A program made the position numbers and the translations under genes. From the NCBI RefSeq assembly GCF_003955715.1, contig NZ_CP034463.1:7998001-8062000 (forward strand): DNA of 64,000 nucleotides, in the 5' to 3' direction. The notes under the pieces were generated by a model that worked only from the letters and a program-made list of their open reading frames with translations, was not told where the DNA came from and made no database searches. Position 1 is the stretch's first letter, and every line of letters starts with the position of its first letter. Shown here in pieces: positions 15,754-24,287 of the stretch. Source of the stretch: Streptomyces aquilus (GTDB taxonomy: Bacteria; Actinomycetota; Actinomycetes; Streptomycetales; Streptomycetaceae).

Positions 15754-17298
15754 TCACCGGCAGTGTCTGCCGGTCGCCGCCGTCAGCGTCACGTCCTCCG
15801 CGCGCAGGCGTAGGGCGTGGCGGGTGGTGTCGTCGCCGTGGGACGGGGATGGGTCCCAGAGCCAGAGGGTGTCGCCGCTCGCCTGGAAGGACAGGACGGG
15901 GTGGGTGGTGGGGGCGGGGCCGTTGATGACCGGGATCCGCCGGGCGAGGGGGTGTATGCAGACCAGTTCGGGCTGGAGGCCGTAGTAGGCGGGGGGACGG
16001 CGGCCCTCGGCTGCCGCGTTCATCGCCCGGTCGGCGGCCTTCTCCGTCGTGTGCAGGGAGAGTGTCACGGTCGTCAGCACCGCGACCAGCCCGGCCAGTA
16101 CCAGCATCAGCCGGAAGAAGCCGCTGACGGACGGCGCCACGTTGAAGTGCCGGGCCCAGCCGCCCACGGCGAGGGCCGTCAGGACACACGCCACCGCCAC
16201 GGCCAGGGGCTTGAGCGCCACGGCGTACTGCCAGAAGAAGCCGACGTGCACCGAGTCCGCCGGGATGCCGAACATGTCCTCCAGGTACACCGCGTGCAGG
16301 AACGCCCCGACCCACGGGACGACGAACGGCAGCGGCGCGGCGAGCACCGGCAGGAACCACTGCACGTTGCGGCTGAACCACGACGCACTGAGCGCGTACC
16401 AGAGGCCGAGGGCGACGAAGCCGATGCCCAGGGTGACGAGGAGCCAGACGAACTGCTGGGACAGGCTCGCCTCTTGGGAGCTCACCCAGAGGTAGCCCCC
16501 GAAGGTCAGGGCCGCCATGAACACCGCACCGCACCCCAGCCTGACCGGCCACGGACGGGGCGCGTTGGAGGTCAGCCAGGCGCCCACCGGCCAGGCGAGC
16601 CCGGCGGGAGGCAGCAGGGCCGCCCATCGCCACGGGGTCGAGAAGGCGCCGAGAACGATGCCGGACGCCAGGCATGCCAGGGCGACCGTGATCACCACCC
16701 CGACCGTGAGCGCCCGCCGTCGCGGATCGGCCGACGTCTCGTTGCTCGCCGGTCCCATCGCCACCCGGACGTCGTGCACCTCCCGGTCGAACGGCCGACC
16801 GCCGATGTTGCGCGCCTCCAACTCGGCCAGCGCCCGCTCGCGTTGGTCGTCGCCGGGCTCCCCGCGCAGATGCAGGGTGTGCCGTACGTCCCACCCGCCC
16901 ACGGCGATCCACTGCTCGGCGAGCCGGCGCAGGACGGGGCCCGCCCCCTCGGGCACCTTGTGATGCACGTGATAAGTGGTGTGCGGCACGGCCGGCTTGA
17001 GCGGGACCAGCTTGGTCTCCCGCACCCATACGTCGACCTTCCGCCGGTCCGCGAGCGAGGTCAGCCGCTCGACGGCCGCCCCGCGGGCCGTCCAGCGCGA
17101 GCCGTGCACGGGTATCTCGACGATGAACGCCGTGTACCCGTCGTCGGGGGTGACCGCGTCACTGTCCCGGACCGGCCGCACCCCCCAGCCCTGGGCCTCG
17201 AACAGGCGGCCGGCCAGCTCTCGTTCGTCCTGGTCGTCGCGGACCTCGACGACCAGGCGAACCCGGCGGTTGAACGGTCCAAGAGCCTCCGGCGTCAC
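15754..17298 (-). CDS. Membrane protein of unknown function with two-part cytosolic N terminus
   Basis: A 514-residue protein. The first 190 residues are soluble and contain two similar-looking alpha/beta segments (VRLVVEVRDDQDERELAGRLFEAQGWGVRPV and TYHVHHKVPEGAGPVLRRLAEQWIAVGGWDVRHTLHL), perhaps an internal duplication. They are followed by about six transmembrane helices (from TVGVVITVALACLASGIVLGAF to LVLAGLVAVLTTVTLSL). A final exported or cytosolic tail of about 95 residues has VCIHPL and DTLWLWDP motifs. No enzymatic motif was recognised. The GTG start has a strong GGAGGGGG site 4 bases upstream. The next gene on this strand is the TetR regulator, 66 bases away. Confidence 0.75.
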   Translation of the reverse strand: MTPEALGPFNRRVRLVVEVRDDQDERELAGRLFEAQGWGVRPVRDSDAVTPDDGYTAFIVEIPVHGSRWTARGAAVERLTSLADRRKVDVWVRETKLVPLKPAVPHTTYHVHHKVPEGAGPVLRRLAEQWIAVGGWDVRHTLHLRGEPGDDQRERALAELEARNIGGRPFDREVHDVRVAMGPASNETSADPRRRALTVGVVITVALACLASGIVLGAFSTPWRWAALLPPAGLAWPVGAWLTSNAPRPWPVRLGCGAVFMAALTFGGYLWVSSQEASLSQQFVWLLVTLGIGFVALGLWYALSASWFSRNVQWFLPVLAAPLPFVVPWVGAFLHAVYLEDMFGIPADSVHVGFFWQYAVALKPLAVAVACVLTALAVGGWARHFNVAPSVSGFFRLMLVLAGLVAVLTTVTLSLHTTEKAADRAMNAAAEGRRPPAYYGLQPELVCIHPLARRIPVINGPAPTTHPVLSFQASGDTLWLWDPSPSHGDDTTRHALRLRAEDVTLTAATGRHCR

Positions 17299-17382
17299 CG
17301 GTCCCCCTCCAGCGTGTACGGATCACTCCTTACGTACAGGCCGGACCCCGGAAACTCCAACTCGGGCCGCTCGGCGGCCCCG

Positions 17383-18702
17383 TCAGCCGATCGGCGCGTA
17401 CAGCACGCCCAGCTTGTCGATCTCGTCGCCCGCGCGGCCCGTGAAGCCGGCGATCTGCCAGCCCGTCGGTGCCGTGAAGGTCTTCGTGTCCGAGGTCGCC
17501 GTGCCGGAGGACAGGGTGCGGCCCTTGTCCGTGGTGAACGCCGCCGAGAAGATCCTGGTGCGGCCGTCCTTCTGACCCTGCGTCAGCTTCACGGACGTGA
17601 GGTGCTCGCCGGACGCCAGGGTCAGCGACGTCGCCGTGCCGCCCGTACCGCCGTGACCGATCGTCGTACCGCCGTCGTGGGTGAGCGAGACCCCGTCGAG
17701 GCGGGAGGCGCCGCGCAGGGTGAGGGTGCGCGGGGAGACGGTGGACGGGAGGTCGTCCGCGTCGTTGAAGGCGGTGCCGTGCGGGCCGCCGAAGAAGTCG
17801 CTCGCCTTCAGGGACGAGTTGAGGGTGTAGGAGAAGTCGACCGTGTGCGGGAAGTGGTCGGAGAGGTTGCCGCCCGCGGAGTCGAGGAACGACGCCCATT
17901 CGTCGTTGTAGCGGGTGGCCGTGAGGGAGAACAGCTTGCTGCCCCGGTACAGGACCTTGTCCACGACCTCGCAGCTGTTGGTGGGCGCCGTCGTCGGGCA
18001 CACCAGCGGGTCCGCGCCCTGCGTCGGCCGCACCCCGCCCTTCACCAGCTGCACCCACGCGTCCGTGAGGCCGTTCTCGTCGGCCAGCGTGCGGATGTTG
18101 TCGCCGGAGCGGGTGTAGCGGGTGTTCGTGTCCCCCATGACGATCACCGCGTTGCCCGCGGAGTTCGCCTGGATGAAGTCGGAGAGCTGCTTGACGTTGG
18201 CGCGGCGGGCGGCCAGCGCGTCGTCGGTGTCGTCGGCGTTGGTGTGGACGTTGTACAGGTCCACGTAGACGCCCTCGGCCAGCCGCACCCGGGCGAGGGA
18301 GAAGCCCTTCGGAGTCAGGCAGTTGGTGCCGGTGCAGTCGTTCCACTTCACCCGCTCGAAGTCGTCGAAGGCGTAGTCCGACAGGGTGTTGAGGCCGTCA
18401 CCGAAGGGGACGCCGCCGCTGGTCGCGGTGCGGTAGGGGTGGTTGTCGCCCGCGTACAGGGCCGCGTGGTAGTTGAAGTCCTCCTGCACGTTGACGATGT
18501 CGTACGGCGCCAACCGGGGGGAGATCAGCGGGGTGTTGGTCTGTGGATGTCCCGAACTCAGGCCTTCCGGGAGGCCGGCGACGTTGTACGTGAGCACGTT
18601 GAAGGTGCCGGTGGTGGCAGCGGCGGCCGGTGTCGTACCGGTGGCGGTGAGGCCGGTGAGGGCCAGGGCCGCGGCCGCGAGGGTGCCGAGGAGTCGTCTC
18701 AT
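17383..18702 (-). CDS. Secreted sphingomyelinase-like phosphodiesterase with jacalin-like domain
   Basis: A 439-residue exported protein. After a Sec signal peptide (residues 1-28) comes an endonuclease/exonuclease/phosphatase fold of the sphingomyelinase C type: FNVLTYNVAGLPEG, VNVQEDFNYH, YNVHTNADD, VIVMGDTNTRY and GNLSDHFPHTVDFSY give the metal-binding Asn, Glu, Asp and catalytic His residues. The last 125 residues are a jacalin-like lectin module with glycine-rich start and WQIAGFTGRAGDEIDKLGVLYAPIG-type ending. The enzyme probably cleaves phosphodiesters of lipids or nucleic acids outside the cell, with the lectin giving glycan binding. Low-GC promoter DNA (18703-18775) separates it from a divergent ArsR-like regulator. 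Confidence 0.88.
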   Translation of the reverse strand: MRRLLGTLAAAALALTGLTATGTTPAAAATTGTFNVLTYNVAGLPEGLSSGHPQTNTPLISPRLAPYDIVNVQEDFNYHAALYAGDNHPYRTATSGGVPFGDGLNTLSDYAFDDFERVKWNDCTGTNCLTPKGFSLARVRLAEGVYVDLYNVHTNADDTDDALAARRANVKQLSDFIQANSAGNAVIVMGDTNTRYTRSGDNIRTLADENGLTDAWVQLVKGGVRPTQGADPLVCPTTAPTNSCEVVDKVLYRGSKLFSLTATRYNDEWASFLDSAGGNLSDHFPHTVDFSYTLNSSLKASDFFGGPHGTAFNDADDLPSTVSPRTLTLRGASRLDGVSLTHDGGTTIGHGGTGGTATSLTLASGEHLTSVKLTQGQKDGRTRIFSAAFTTDKGRTLSSGTATSDTKTFTAPTGWQIAGFTGRAGDEIDKLGVLYAPIG

Positions 18703-18775
18703 GGGTCCATGTTCATGTCAACGCGAGTGATTAAAAAGGGTAGTTGAGAAAACTGTTCAACATTCACAGGTGACG

Positions 18776-18814
18776 TGAGAGTTGACTCTCATATTTTGTG
18801 AGAGGACACTCTCA
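18776..18814. promoter_or_regulatory. Twin operators of the ArsR-like regulator
   Basis: Two perfect palindromes of identical design, TGAGAG-N4-CTCTCA, at 18776-18791 and 18799-18814, with centres 23 bases apart. An AT-rich ATATTTT lies between them and could serve as the -10 region. The second ends 4 bases before the regulator ATG. Confidence 0.8.
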
Positions 18815-18818
18815 CGTC

Positions 18819-19427
18819 ATGGAACCCGACGCTCGTCCTCACGGCACGTCCGGCAACCGCCTCGGTGACATCGAGATCACCGACCCGAAGACCATGCGGG
18901 CGCTCGCGCACCCCGTACGGCTGGCCGTCCTGGAGCGGCTCCAGCGCAACGGGCCCGCCACAGCGACCCAGTTGTCGCCGCACGTCGGTGCGACCCCGTC
19001 CGTGACCAGCTGGCATCTGCGCCATCTCGCCGGCTTCGGGCTGGTGCGGGACGCCGAGGGGAGCGTCGACCGGCGCGAACGGCGGTGGGAGGCGGTGGCC
19101 CGTGGGTTCCGCTTCGAGATGCCGGACGACGAGGACGGACTGTCGGCCGCGCGGGCCCTCGGCATGGAGATGTTCGCCCGGGGCGCCCAGCAGATCGAAC
19201 GCTGGGCGGCCGAGACCGAGCCGGAACTGGAGCCCGCCTGGCGCCGGGTCGCCCGGCTCGCCAACACCCGTGTCGTGGTCTCCGCCGAGGAGCTCGCCGC
19301 GATCGAGGACGCGGTGGAGGCCGTACTCGCGCCGTACGTGACACGCGACGCCGCGGACCGCCCACCGGGCACACGGGGCGTACGGCTGCTGCGGTACGCG
19401 CTGCCGGAAGCGGGCGAGGGGGAGTGA
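18819..19427 (+). CDS. ArsR-like winged-helix transcriptional regulator
   Basis: A 202-residue protein with an N-terminal winged helix: ITDPKTMRALAHPVRLAVLERLQRNGPATATQLSPHVGATPSVTSWHLRHLAGFGLV (residues about 20-76), typical of ArsR-family helix_turn_helix_5 proteins. The C-terminal half is helical and of unknown ligand specificity; no metal-binding cysteines are present. The ATG at 18819 is preferred to the upstream GTG at 18798 because the second operator occupies 18799-18814. Its stop overlaps the GTG of an MFS exporter (GTGA), so the pair is almost certainly a self-regulated exporter operon. Confidence 0.88.
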   Translation: MEPDARPHGTSGNRLGDIEITDPKTMRALAHPVRLAVLERLQRNGPATATQLSPHVGATPSVTSWHLRHLAGFGLVRDAEGSVDRRERRWEAVARGFRFEMPDDEDGLSAARALGMEMFARGAQQIERWAAETEPELEPAWRRVARLANTRVVVSAEELAAIEDAVEAVLAPYVTRDAADRPPGTRGVRLLRYALPEAGEGE

Positions 19428-20728
19428 CCCCGGGGGGAGATGACGCCGCGCGCGCTGCTTCTGGGCGAGATGCCGGCTCCCTGTGGCGTGAGCGGCCCTT
19501 TCTTCTCACATGGGCGAGCAGCGCGGTCTCGCAGGTCGGCGACCGGGTCTCCGAGGTGGCCGTGCCGCTCATCGCCGTCACCGTGCTGGACGCCTCCGCC
19601 GGCCAGGTGGCGTGGCTGACCGCGCTGGCCTGGGCGCCGAATCTGCTCGGGATGCTGCTGGGGGCGTGGGTCGACGGCCGTGCGGGGAAACGGCGGCTGA
19701 TCATCGGGTGCGACGTGTTCCGCGCGGCCGTGCTGCTGACCCTGCCGGCCGCCTACCTGTGGGGCATGTTGACGACGGCGCACCTCTTCGCCGTCGTCCT
19801 GCTGTGCGGTGTCGCGGGCGTGGTGGCGGGCTGCGCGTTCACGCCCCTCTTCACCTGGCTGCTGCCGCGGACGTCGTACGTCGACGCCAACAGCAAGTTC
19901 AGCGCGGCCCGTTCGGCCTCCTTCATCGCCGGGCCCGCGCTGGGCGGAGGGCTCGTGCAGGCGCTCACCGCGCCGGTCGCGGTCGTCGTGGACGCCGTGT
20001 CCTTCCTCGGCTCGGCGCTCCTGCTGCGCCGGGTACGGGTCGAGGAACCGGTGCCGGAGCGCCGGAACCGGCGAGGCGTGTGGCACGGCGCCCGGCAGGG
20101 GCTGGTGTTCGTCCTCCGTCATCCGGTGCTGCGGGCTAGTCTCGGCTGTACGACGACCATCAACTTCTTCACGTTCCTGACGGGCAGCGGCCTGGTCGTG
20201 CTGTTCGCCGACCGTGAGCTCCATCTCCCGCCCGGAGTCATCGGGTTGACGCTCGGCATCGGTGCGAGCGGCTCCCTCGTCGGCGCGCTGCTCGCGCCCT
20301 GGGTGTCGCGCCGGATCGGCATCGGCCGCGCCGTCGCCGTCGGGGCCGTGCTGTTCCCGGCGCCCTTCGCCCTCGTGGTCGTGGCCGACGGTCCGCTGTG
20401 GGCGCGTGCCGGGGTGCTGGGCGGGGCCCAGTTCCTCATCGGCCTCGGCGTCATGATCTTCGACGTCAACCTCAACTCGCTGATGGCCGCGGCGATTCCG
20501 GGTGAGATGCGCAGTCGGGTCACCGGCGCGTACAGCACCGTCAACTACGGGATACGGCCGCTCGGCGCCGTCGCCGGAGGCGCGCTCGCCACCGGCGTCG
20601 GACTGCGAACGACCTTTGTCGTGGCGGCAGTCGGCGGCATGCTGTCGCTCCTGTGGCTGCTGCCGTCACCGATACCGGGCATCCGCGGCCTGGACTCCAT
20701 GGAGCGGTACGACCTCGTCGACGCCTGA
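19424..20728 (+). CDS. MFS efflux transporter
   Basis: A 434-residue integral membrane protein with about 12 hydrophobic segments. The N terminus (LWRERPFLLTWASSAVSQVGDRVSEVAVPLIAV) and the following WLTALAWAPNLLGMLLGAWVDGRAGKRRLIIGCD carry the loop 2-3 motif of the EntS-like MFS_3 exporters. The start is the GTG that overlaps the preceding stop codon (GTGA), with GAGGGGGA just before; this places the first membrane helix about 25 residues in. Coupling to an ArsR-like repressor suggests induced export of a toxic compound. It ends 21 bases from the stop of a convergent gene. Confidence 0.9.
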   Translation: MTPGGDDAARAASGRDAGSLWRERPFLLTWASSAVSQVGDRVSEVAVPLIAVTVLDASAGQVAWLTALAWAPNLLGMLLGAWVDGRAGKRRLIIGCDVFRAAVLLTLPAAYLWGMLTTAHLFAVVLLCGVAGVVAGCAFTPLFTWLLPRTSYVDANSKFSAARSASFIAGPALGGGLVQALTAPVAVVVDAVSFLGSALLLRRVRVEEPVPERRNRRGVWHGARQGLVFVLRHPVLRASLGCTTTINFFTFLTGSGLVVLFADRELHLPPGVIGLTLGIGASGSLVGALLAPWVSRRIGIGRAVAVGAVLFPAPFALVVVADGPLWARAGVLGGAQFLIGLGVMIFDVNLNSLMAAAIPGEMRSRVTGAYSTVNYGIRPLGAVAGGALATGVGLRTTFVVAAVGGMLSLLWLLPSPIPGIRGLDSMERYDLVDA

Positions 20729-20749
20729 GCCGCGCCGGTGGCCAGCTCC

Positions 20750-21289
20750 CTACCGGCAGCTCGCCGTCAACGCGTCGAGCGCCCGCCACACCGCGTCCGC
20801 CCCCTCGGCGTCGATCACGAGCTGGGTGCCCGAGCCGTCCGGGACGGACACGACGTACGACACCGGTGAGAACGACAGGGCGCCCCACGCCTCGCGCCGG
20901 TGCTCCAGCGCCAGGATGCGGCCGCACGGCTCGCACCGCATCCACGGCACCAGCGCCAGACCACCGGCCCGGTGGACCGGCTCCAGACCCTCGACCACCC
21001 GCACCTTCCCCTCGAAGCCGGGCAGATCGACGATGTCCGTGGCCAGTTGGTCCCACACCCCCCACTGCTGGGCCATCGCCGCGAGGTCGGCCCGCGTCCG
21101 GTCGTCCACGGACAGCCCCAGCTCGAACAGCCGGTCCACCAGCCGGAACAGACCGGCCTCCTGCTCACCGATGTCCCAGCACCCCTGGATCCCGTCCACG
21201 TCCTCGGCGCCCGGCAGCAGCCCGGCGAGCCGCGACCACACGGCCCCCTCGGCGGCGTACGCCCGTTCCTTTTCCTGTCGCTCGTCCAT
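20750..21289 (-). CDS. Hypothetical protein
   Basis: A 179-residue acidic, soluble protein (MDERQEKERAYAAEGAVWSRL at the start, DALTASCR at the end) with no signal peptide or membrane segment. A pair of cysteines in the MRCEPCGRI segment could bind metal or form a disulfide. I do not recognise the family. Codon use and clean start/stop between a convergent MFS gene and a divergent secreted-protein gene support it as real. Confidence 0.65.
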   Translation of the reverse strand: MDERQEKERAYAAEGAVWSRLAGLLPGAEDVDGIQGCWDIGEQEAGLFRLVDRLFELGLSVDDRTRADLAAMAQQWGVWDQLATDIVDLPGFEGKVRVVEGLEPVHRAGGLALVPWMRCEPCGRILALEHRREAWGALSFSPVSYVVSVPDGSGTQLVIDAEGADAVWRALDALTASCR

Positions 21290-21428
21290 CGCGCCCGACC
21301 CTATGCCGCAGGCCGCGCGGGCCGATTGTCGGTCCGGTCACCCCGTGGGGTGGAAGTGTGCGGCCCAGTGGGACCAGGCACCGGCCAGCCACGCCACCGT
21401 GTCGTACCGGCGTCCGGAAGCTGGGCGC

Positions 21429-23426
21429 ATGTCCACCCTTGACTCCCTACGGGGATCTCTGCGCGCGGCGGTCCTGCGGGGCGCAGCCGCACTCGCGCTC
21501 GTCGTCGCCCTGCCGGGCAGCGCCCTCGCCGCACCCGGTGATCTCGACACCTCGTTCGGCACGGGCGGGAAAGTCGTCGTCGACAGCGGGTTCCGCGCCG
21601 ACGCCCAGGACGTCGCCGTACAGGCCGGCAACGGCAAGATCGTCACCGTCGGTTCCAGCCAGGGCTCCGACTTCGACGCGTCCGACTTCACCGTGCTGCG
21701 CCACAACCCCGACGGCACCCCGGACACCTCCTTCGGCGGCGACGGCGAGGTGCTGACCGACTTCGAGTTCGGCGAGGACATCGCCCAGGGGGTGGCGCTC
21801 CAGGGCGACGGGAAGATCGTCGTGGTCGGGCGCCATCAGGAGACCGACGACGAGTTCGCCGGCTGCTGCTGGTTCACGGTGGCCCGCTACACCACCGACG
21901 GCAGCCTCGACACCTCCTTCGGCGGCGGCGACGGCTGGATCAGCCCCGGTCTCGCGGGCGGGGCCGAGGACGCCGCCGGCGTCGCGGTGCTGCCGGACGG
22001 CAAGATCCTCGCCGGGGCCCGCGCCGGCGGCGATTTCGCGCTGGTGCGCCTTCTGCCGAACGGCACCCTCGACACCTCCTTCGACGGCGACGGTGTCGTC
22101 GACACCTCCTTCAGCGCGGAGGGCGGCGCCATCGCGAAGGACATGGCGGTGCAGTCGAACGGCAAGATCGTGCTGGTCGGCTACTCGGGCGAGACCTCCT
22201 TCGACTTCGCCCTGGCCCGCTACAACCCCGACGGCAGCCTCGACACCACCTTCGGCGGCGACGGCAAGGTCACCACGGACCTCGGCGGCTACAACTGGGG
22301 CGAGACCGTGGCCGTCCAGTCCACCGGCAAGATCCTCATGTCCGGTGGCACCGGCGAGGACTTCACCCTGGTCCGCTACAACCTGGACGGCACCCTCGAC
22401 GGCGGCTTCGGCACCGGCGGCGTCGTCACCACCGACTTCGGCCCCACGTCCGCGGTGAACGACCTCGCCGTCCAGCCCGACGACCGGATCCTCGCCGGCG
22501 GTTCCGCGGGCACCGACTTCGCGCTGGCCCGCTACAACGCCGACGGCACCGCCGACACGGGCTTCGCGACCGGCGGCCGGACCACCACCGACTTCGGCGC
22601 CTTCGACCGGGTGGGCGCCCTCGCCCTCCAGACCGACGGAAAGATCGTCGCGGCCGGCGACACCGGCGACGACCGCGCCCTCGCCCGCTACCTCGGCGGC
22701 ACCGGCACCCCTCCGCCGCCCCCGCCCACCGGCGTCGACCTGTCGGTCACCAAGACCGGCACCGCCACGGTGAGCATCGGCGACCGGGCCACGTACACCG
22801 TGACCGTCACCAACACCAGCACCACCACGAGCGCCACCGGCGTGACCCTCACCGACACCCTCACCGGCCCGGCCGGCTCCGTCGTCTCGGCGACCGCCTC
22901 CCAGGGCACCTGCACGACCGCCGTCTCCTGCGCCCTCGGCACCCTCGCACCGGGCGCCAAGGCCACCGTGACCGTCGTCGCCGAACCCCGGGCCACCGGC
23001 ACCCTCACCGACAAGGCCACGGTCGCCGCCACCCAGACCGACCCGGCGACCGCGAACAACACCGCCACGGTGACCACCACGGTCAACAACGCCCGCGGCT
23101 GCACCCGCATCGGCACCAGCGGCAACGACACGATCACCGGGACCTACGGCACCGACGTGATCTGCGGCCTCGGCGGCGACGACACCATCAACGCGAGCTA
23201 CGGCAGCGACACCGCGTACGGCAACTACGGCAACGACCGCGTCGACGGTGGCTTCGACGACGACACCCTCAACGGCGGCCCCGGCAACGACAACCTGATC
23301 GGCAACTACGGCAACGACCGCCTGAACACGGTCGACAGCGTCTCCGGCAACGACACCGCCAACGGCGGCTTCGGCACCGACACCTGCACGACGGACACCG
23401 GCGACACCCGCCTCAGCTGTCCCTGA
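21429..23426 (+). CDS. Secreted delta-60 repeat / DUF11 / RTX-like protein
   Basis: A 665-residue exported protein with a signal peptide (residues 1-35, ending ALAA). Residues 36-430 consist of seven delta-60 repeats, each with a DGTxDTSFGxxGxV-like core followed by a short beta blade (for example DLDTSFGTGGKVVVD and DGSLDTTFGGDGKVTTD); such repeats probably fold as a beta-propeller. A short proline linker leads to a DUF11 domain (VDLSVTKTGTATVSIGDRATYTV, about 437-555). The C terminus has RTX-like nonapeptides (GNDTITGTYG, GGDDTINAS, GNDRVDGGFDDDTLNGGPGND) that should bind calcium. A surface-structural or adhesive role is likely, but no function is proven. A strong terminator follows. Confidence 0.87.
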   Translation: MSTLDSLRGSLRAAVLRGAAALALVVALPGSALAAPGDLDTSFGTGGKVVVDSGFRADAQDVAVQAGNGKIVTVGSSQGSDFDASDFTVLRHNPDGTPDTSFGGDGEVLTDFEFGEDIAQGVALQGDGKIVVVGRHQETDDEFAGCCWFTVARYTTDGSLDTSFGGGDGWISPGLAGGAEDAAGVAVLPDGKILAGARAGGDFALVRLLPNGTLDTSFDGDGVVDTSFSAEGGAIAKDMAVQSNGKIVLVGYSGETSFDFALARYNPDGSLDTTFGGDGKVTTDLGGYNWGETVAVQSTGKILMSGGTGEDFTLVRYNLDGTLDGGFGTGGVVTTDFGPTSAVNDLAVQPDDRILAGGSAGTDFALARYNADGTADTGFATGGRTTTDFGAFDRVGALALQTDGKIVAAGDTGDDRALARYLGGTGTPPPPPPTGVDLSVTKTGTATVSIGDRATYTVTVTNTSTTTSATGVTLTDTLTGPAGSVVSATASQGTCTTAVSCALGTLAPGAKATVTVVAEPRATGTLTDKATVAATQTDPATANNTATVTTTVNNARGCTRIGTSGNDTITGTYGTDVICGLGGDDTINASYGSDTAYGNYGNDRVDGGFDDDTLNGGPGNDNLIGNYGNDRLNTVDSVSGNDTANGGFGTDTCTTDTGDTRLSCP

Positions 23427-23440
23427 CGATCACTCCGCAT

Positions 23441-23480
23441 GCCACTGGCCGGGCCGCCTGCAAGGGGCCCGGCCAGTGGC
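23441..23480. terminator. Bidirectional hairpin terminator
   Basis: GCCACTGGCCGGGCC (23441-23455) pairs with GGCCCGGCCAGTGGC (23466-23480), a perfect 15-base stem with a 10-base loop. It sits between two convergent genes and can end both transcripts. Confidence 0.8.
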
Positions 23481-23481
23481 G

Positions 23482-24282
23482 TCAGCCGTTGATCCCGCTG
23501 TAGTGCCGCAGGCTCCACCGCCACAGCCACCGCGCCCCCAGATACGCCACCACCCCGAGCAGCGGCGAGGCCGCCGCCAGCCAGTAGGGGGCGCCGGTGT
23601 CATGGCCGTGGCCGGTCAGGACGGCGACCGGGAAGTACGCGACGAACGCGAGCGGAAGACCGTACGTCAGGAAGCCGCCCACCGCGCGCGGCAGGACGTT
23701 CAGCGGATAGCTGCCGAACGTGCCGAGGAGCTCCTCCAGCCAGTAGCTCCAGTAGTCGGCGGCCGGGAAGCGCAGCGACGCACTGGCCAGCGCCGTGAAC
23801 AGGGCGGCCTCCAGGAACAGCCCGCCGATGACCGCGGCGGCCAGGTAGCCGATCCGGCCCGGCGTCCAGTCCAGTTCGCTGCGGCTGAGCGCACCGATCA
23901 TCAGGCCCACCGCCACCGTCAGGTCGCCGATCGCGTTGGTGGGGAAGAAGGCCAGCTGGAGCTGGCGGTGCACCGGCATCGGGCGCAGGAGGTACGTGTC
24001 GATCCTGCCCTCCTGGATCTGCCGGCCGGCGCCGTGCACCCGGCCCAGGAAGAGGACGAACAGGGCGTGCGCCAGCATCCGGGTCGCCGGGATCAGCAGG
24101 ACCTCGGAGCTGTCCCAGCCGCCCATCCCGGTGAACCGGGCCAGCAGCACCGTCGCGAACACGAGCACCGACACCTGCCAGATCGCGCCGATCGCGACCA
24201 TCAGCAGGAACTCGGTGCGGTACTCCAGCTGGGCACGGAAGTTGAGCAGCGTGATGCGCCACATGATCCGCAGGGAATGCAC
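23482..24282 (-). CDS. ABC-2 type exporter permease (second permease)
   Basis: A 266-residue protein with six predicted membrane helices, starting MHSLRIMWRITLLNFRAQLEYRTEFLLMVAIGAIWQVSVLVFATVLL and ending in a basic RWLWRWSLRHYSG. The TYLLRPMPVHRQLQ cytoplasmic loop and overall layout match the uncharacterised ABC-2 permeases of the COG3694 type. The GTG at 24282 is used because GGGAGG lies 9 bases upstream. It is the last gene of a three-gene operon, 5 bases after the first permease. The substrate is unknown. Confidence 0.88.
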   Translation of the reverse strand: MHSLRIMWRITLLNFRAQLEYRTEFLLMVAIGAIWQVSVLVFATVLLARFTGMGGWDSSEVLLIPATRMLAHALFVLFLGRVHGAGRQIQEGRIDTYLLRPMPVHRQLQLAFFPTNAIGDLTVAVGLMIGALSRSELDWTPGRIGYLAAAVIGGLFLEAALFTALASASLRFPAADYWSYWLEELLGTFGSYPLNVLPRAVGGFLTYGLPLAFVAYFPVAVLTGHGHDTGAPYWLAAASPLLGVVAYLGARWLWRWSLRHYSGING

Positions 24283-24287
24283 GGTCC

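Noticed and set aside
18745..18775. PHO-box-like GTTCAACATTCACAGG between the phosphodiesterase and ArsR-like genes
   Set aside because: Lacks the second 11-base direct repeat unit required for a Streptomyces PHO box.
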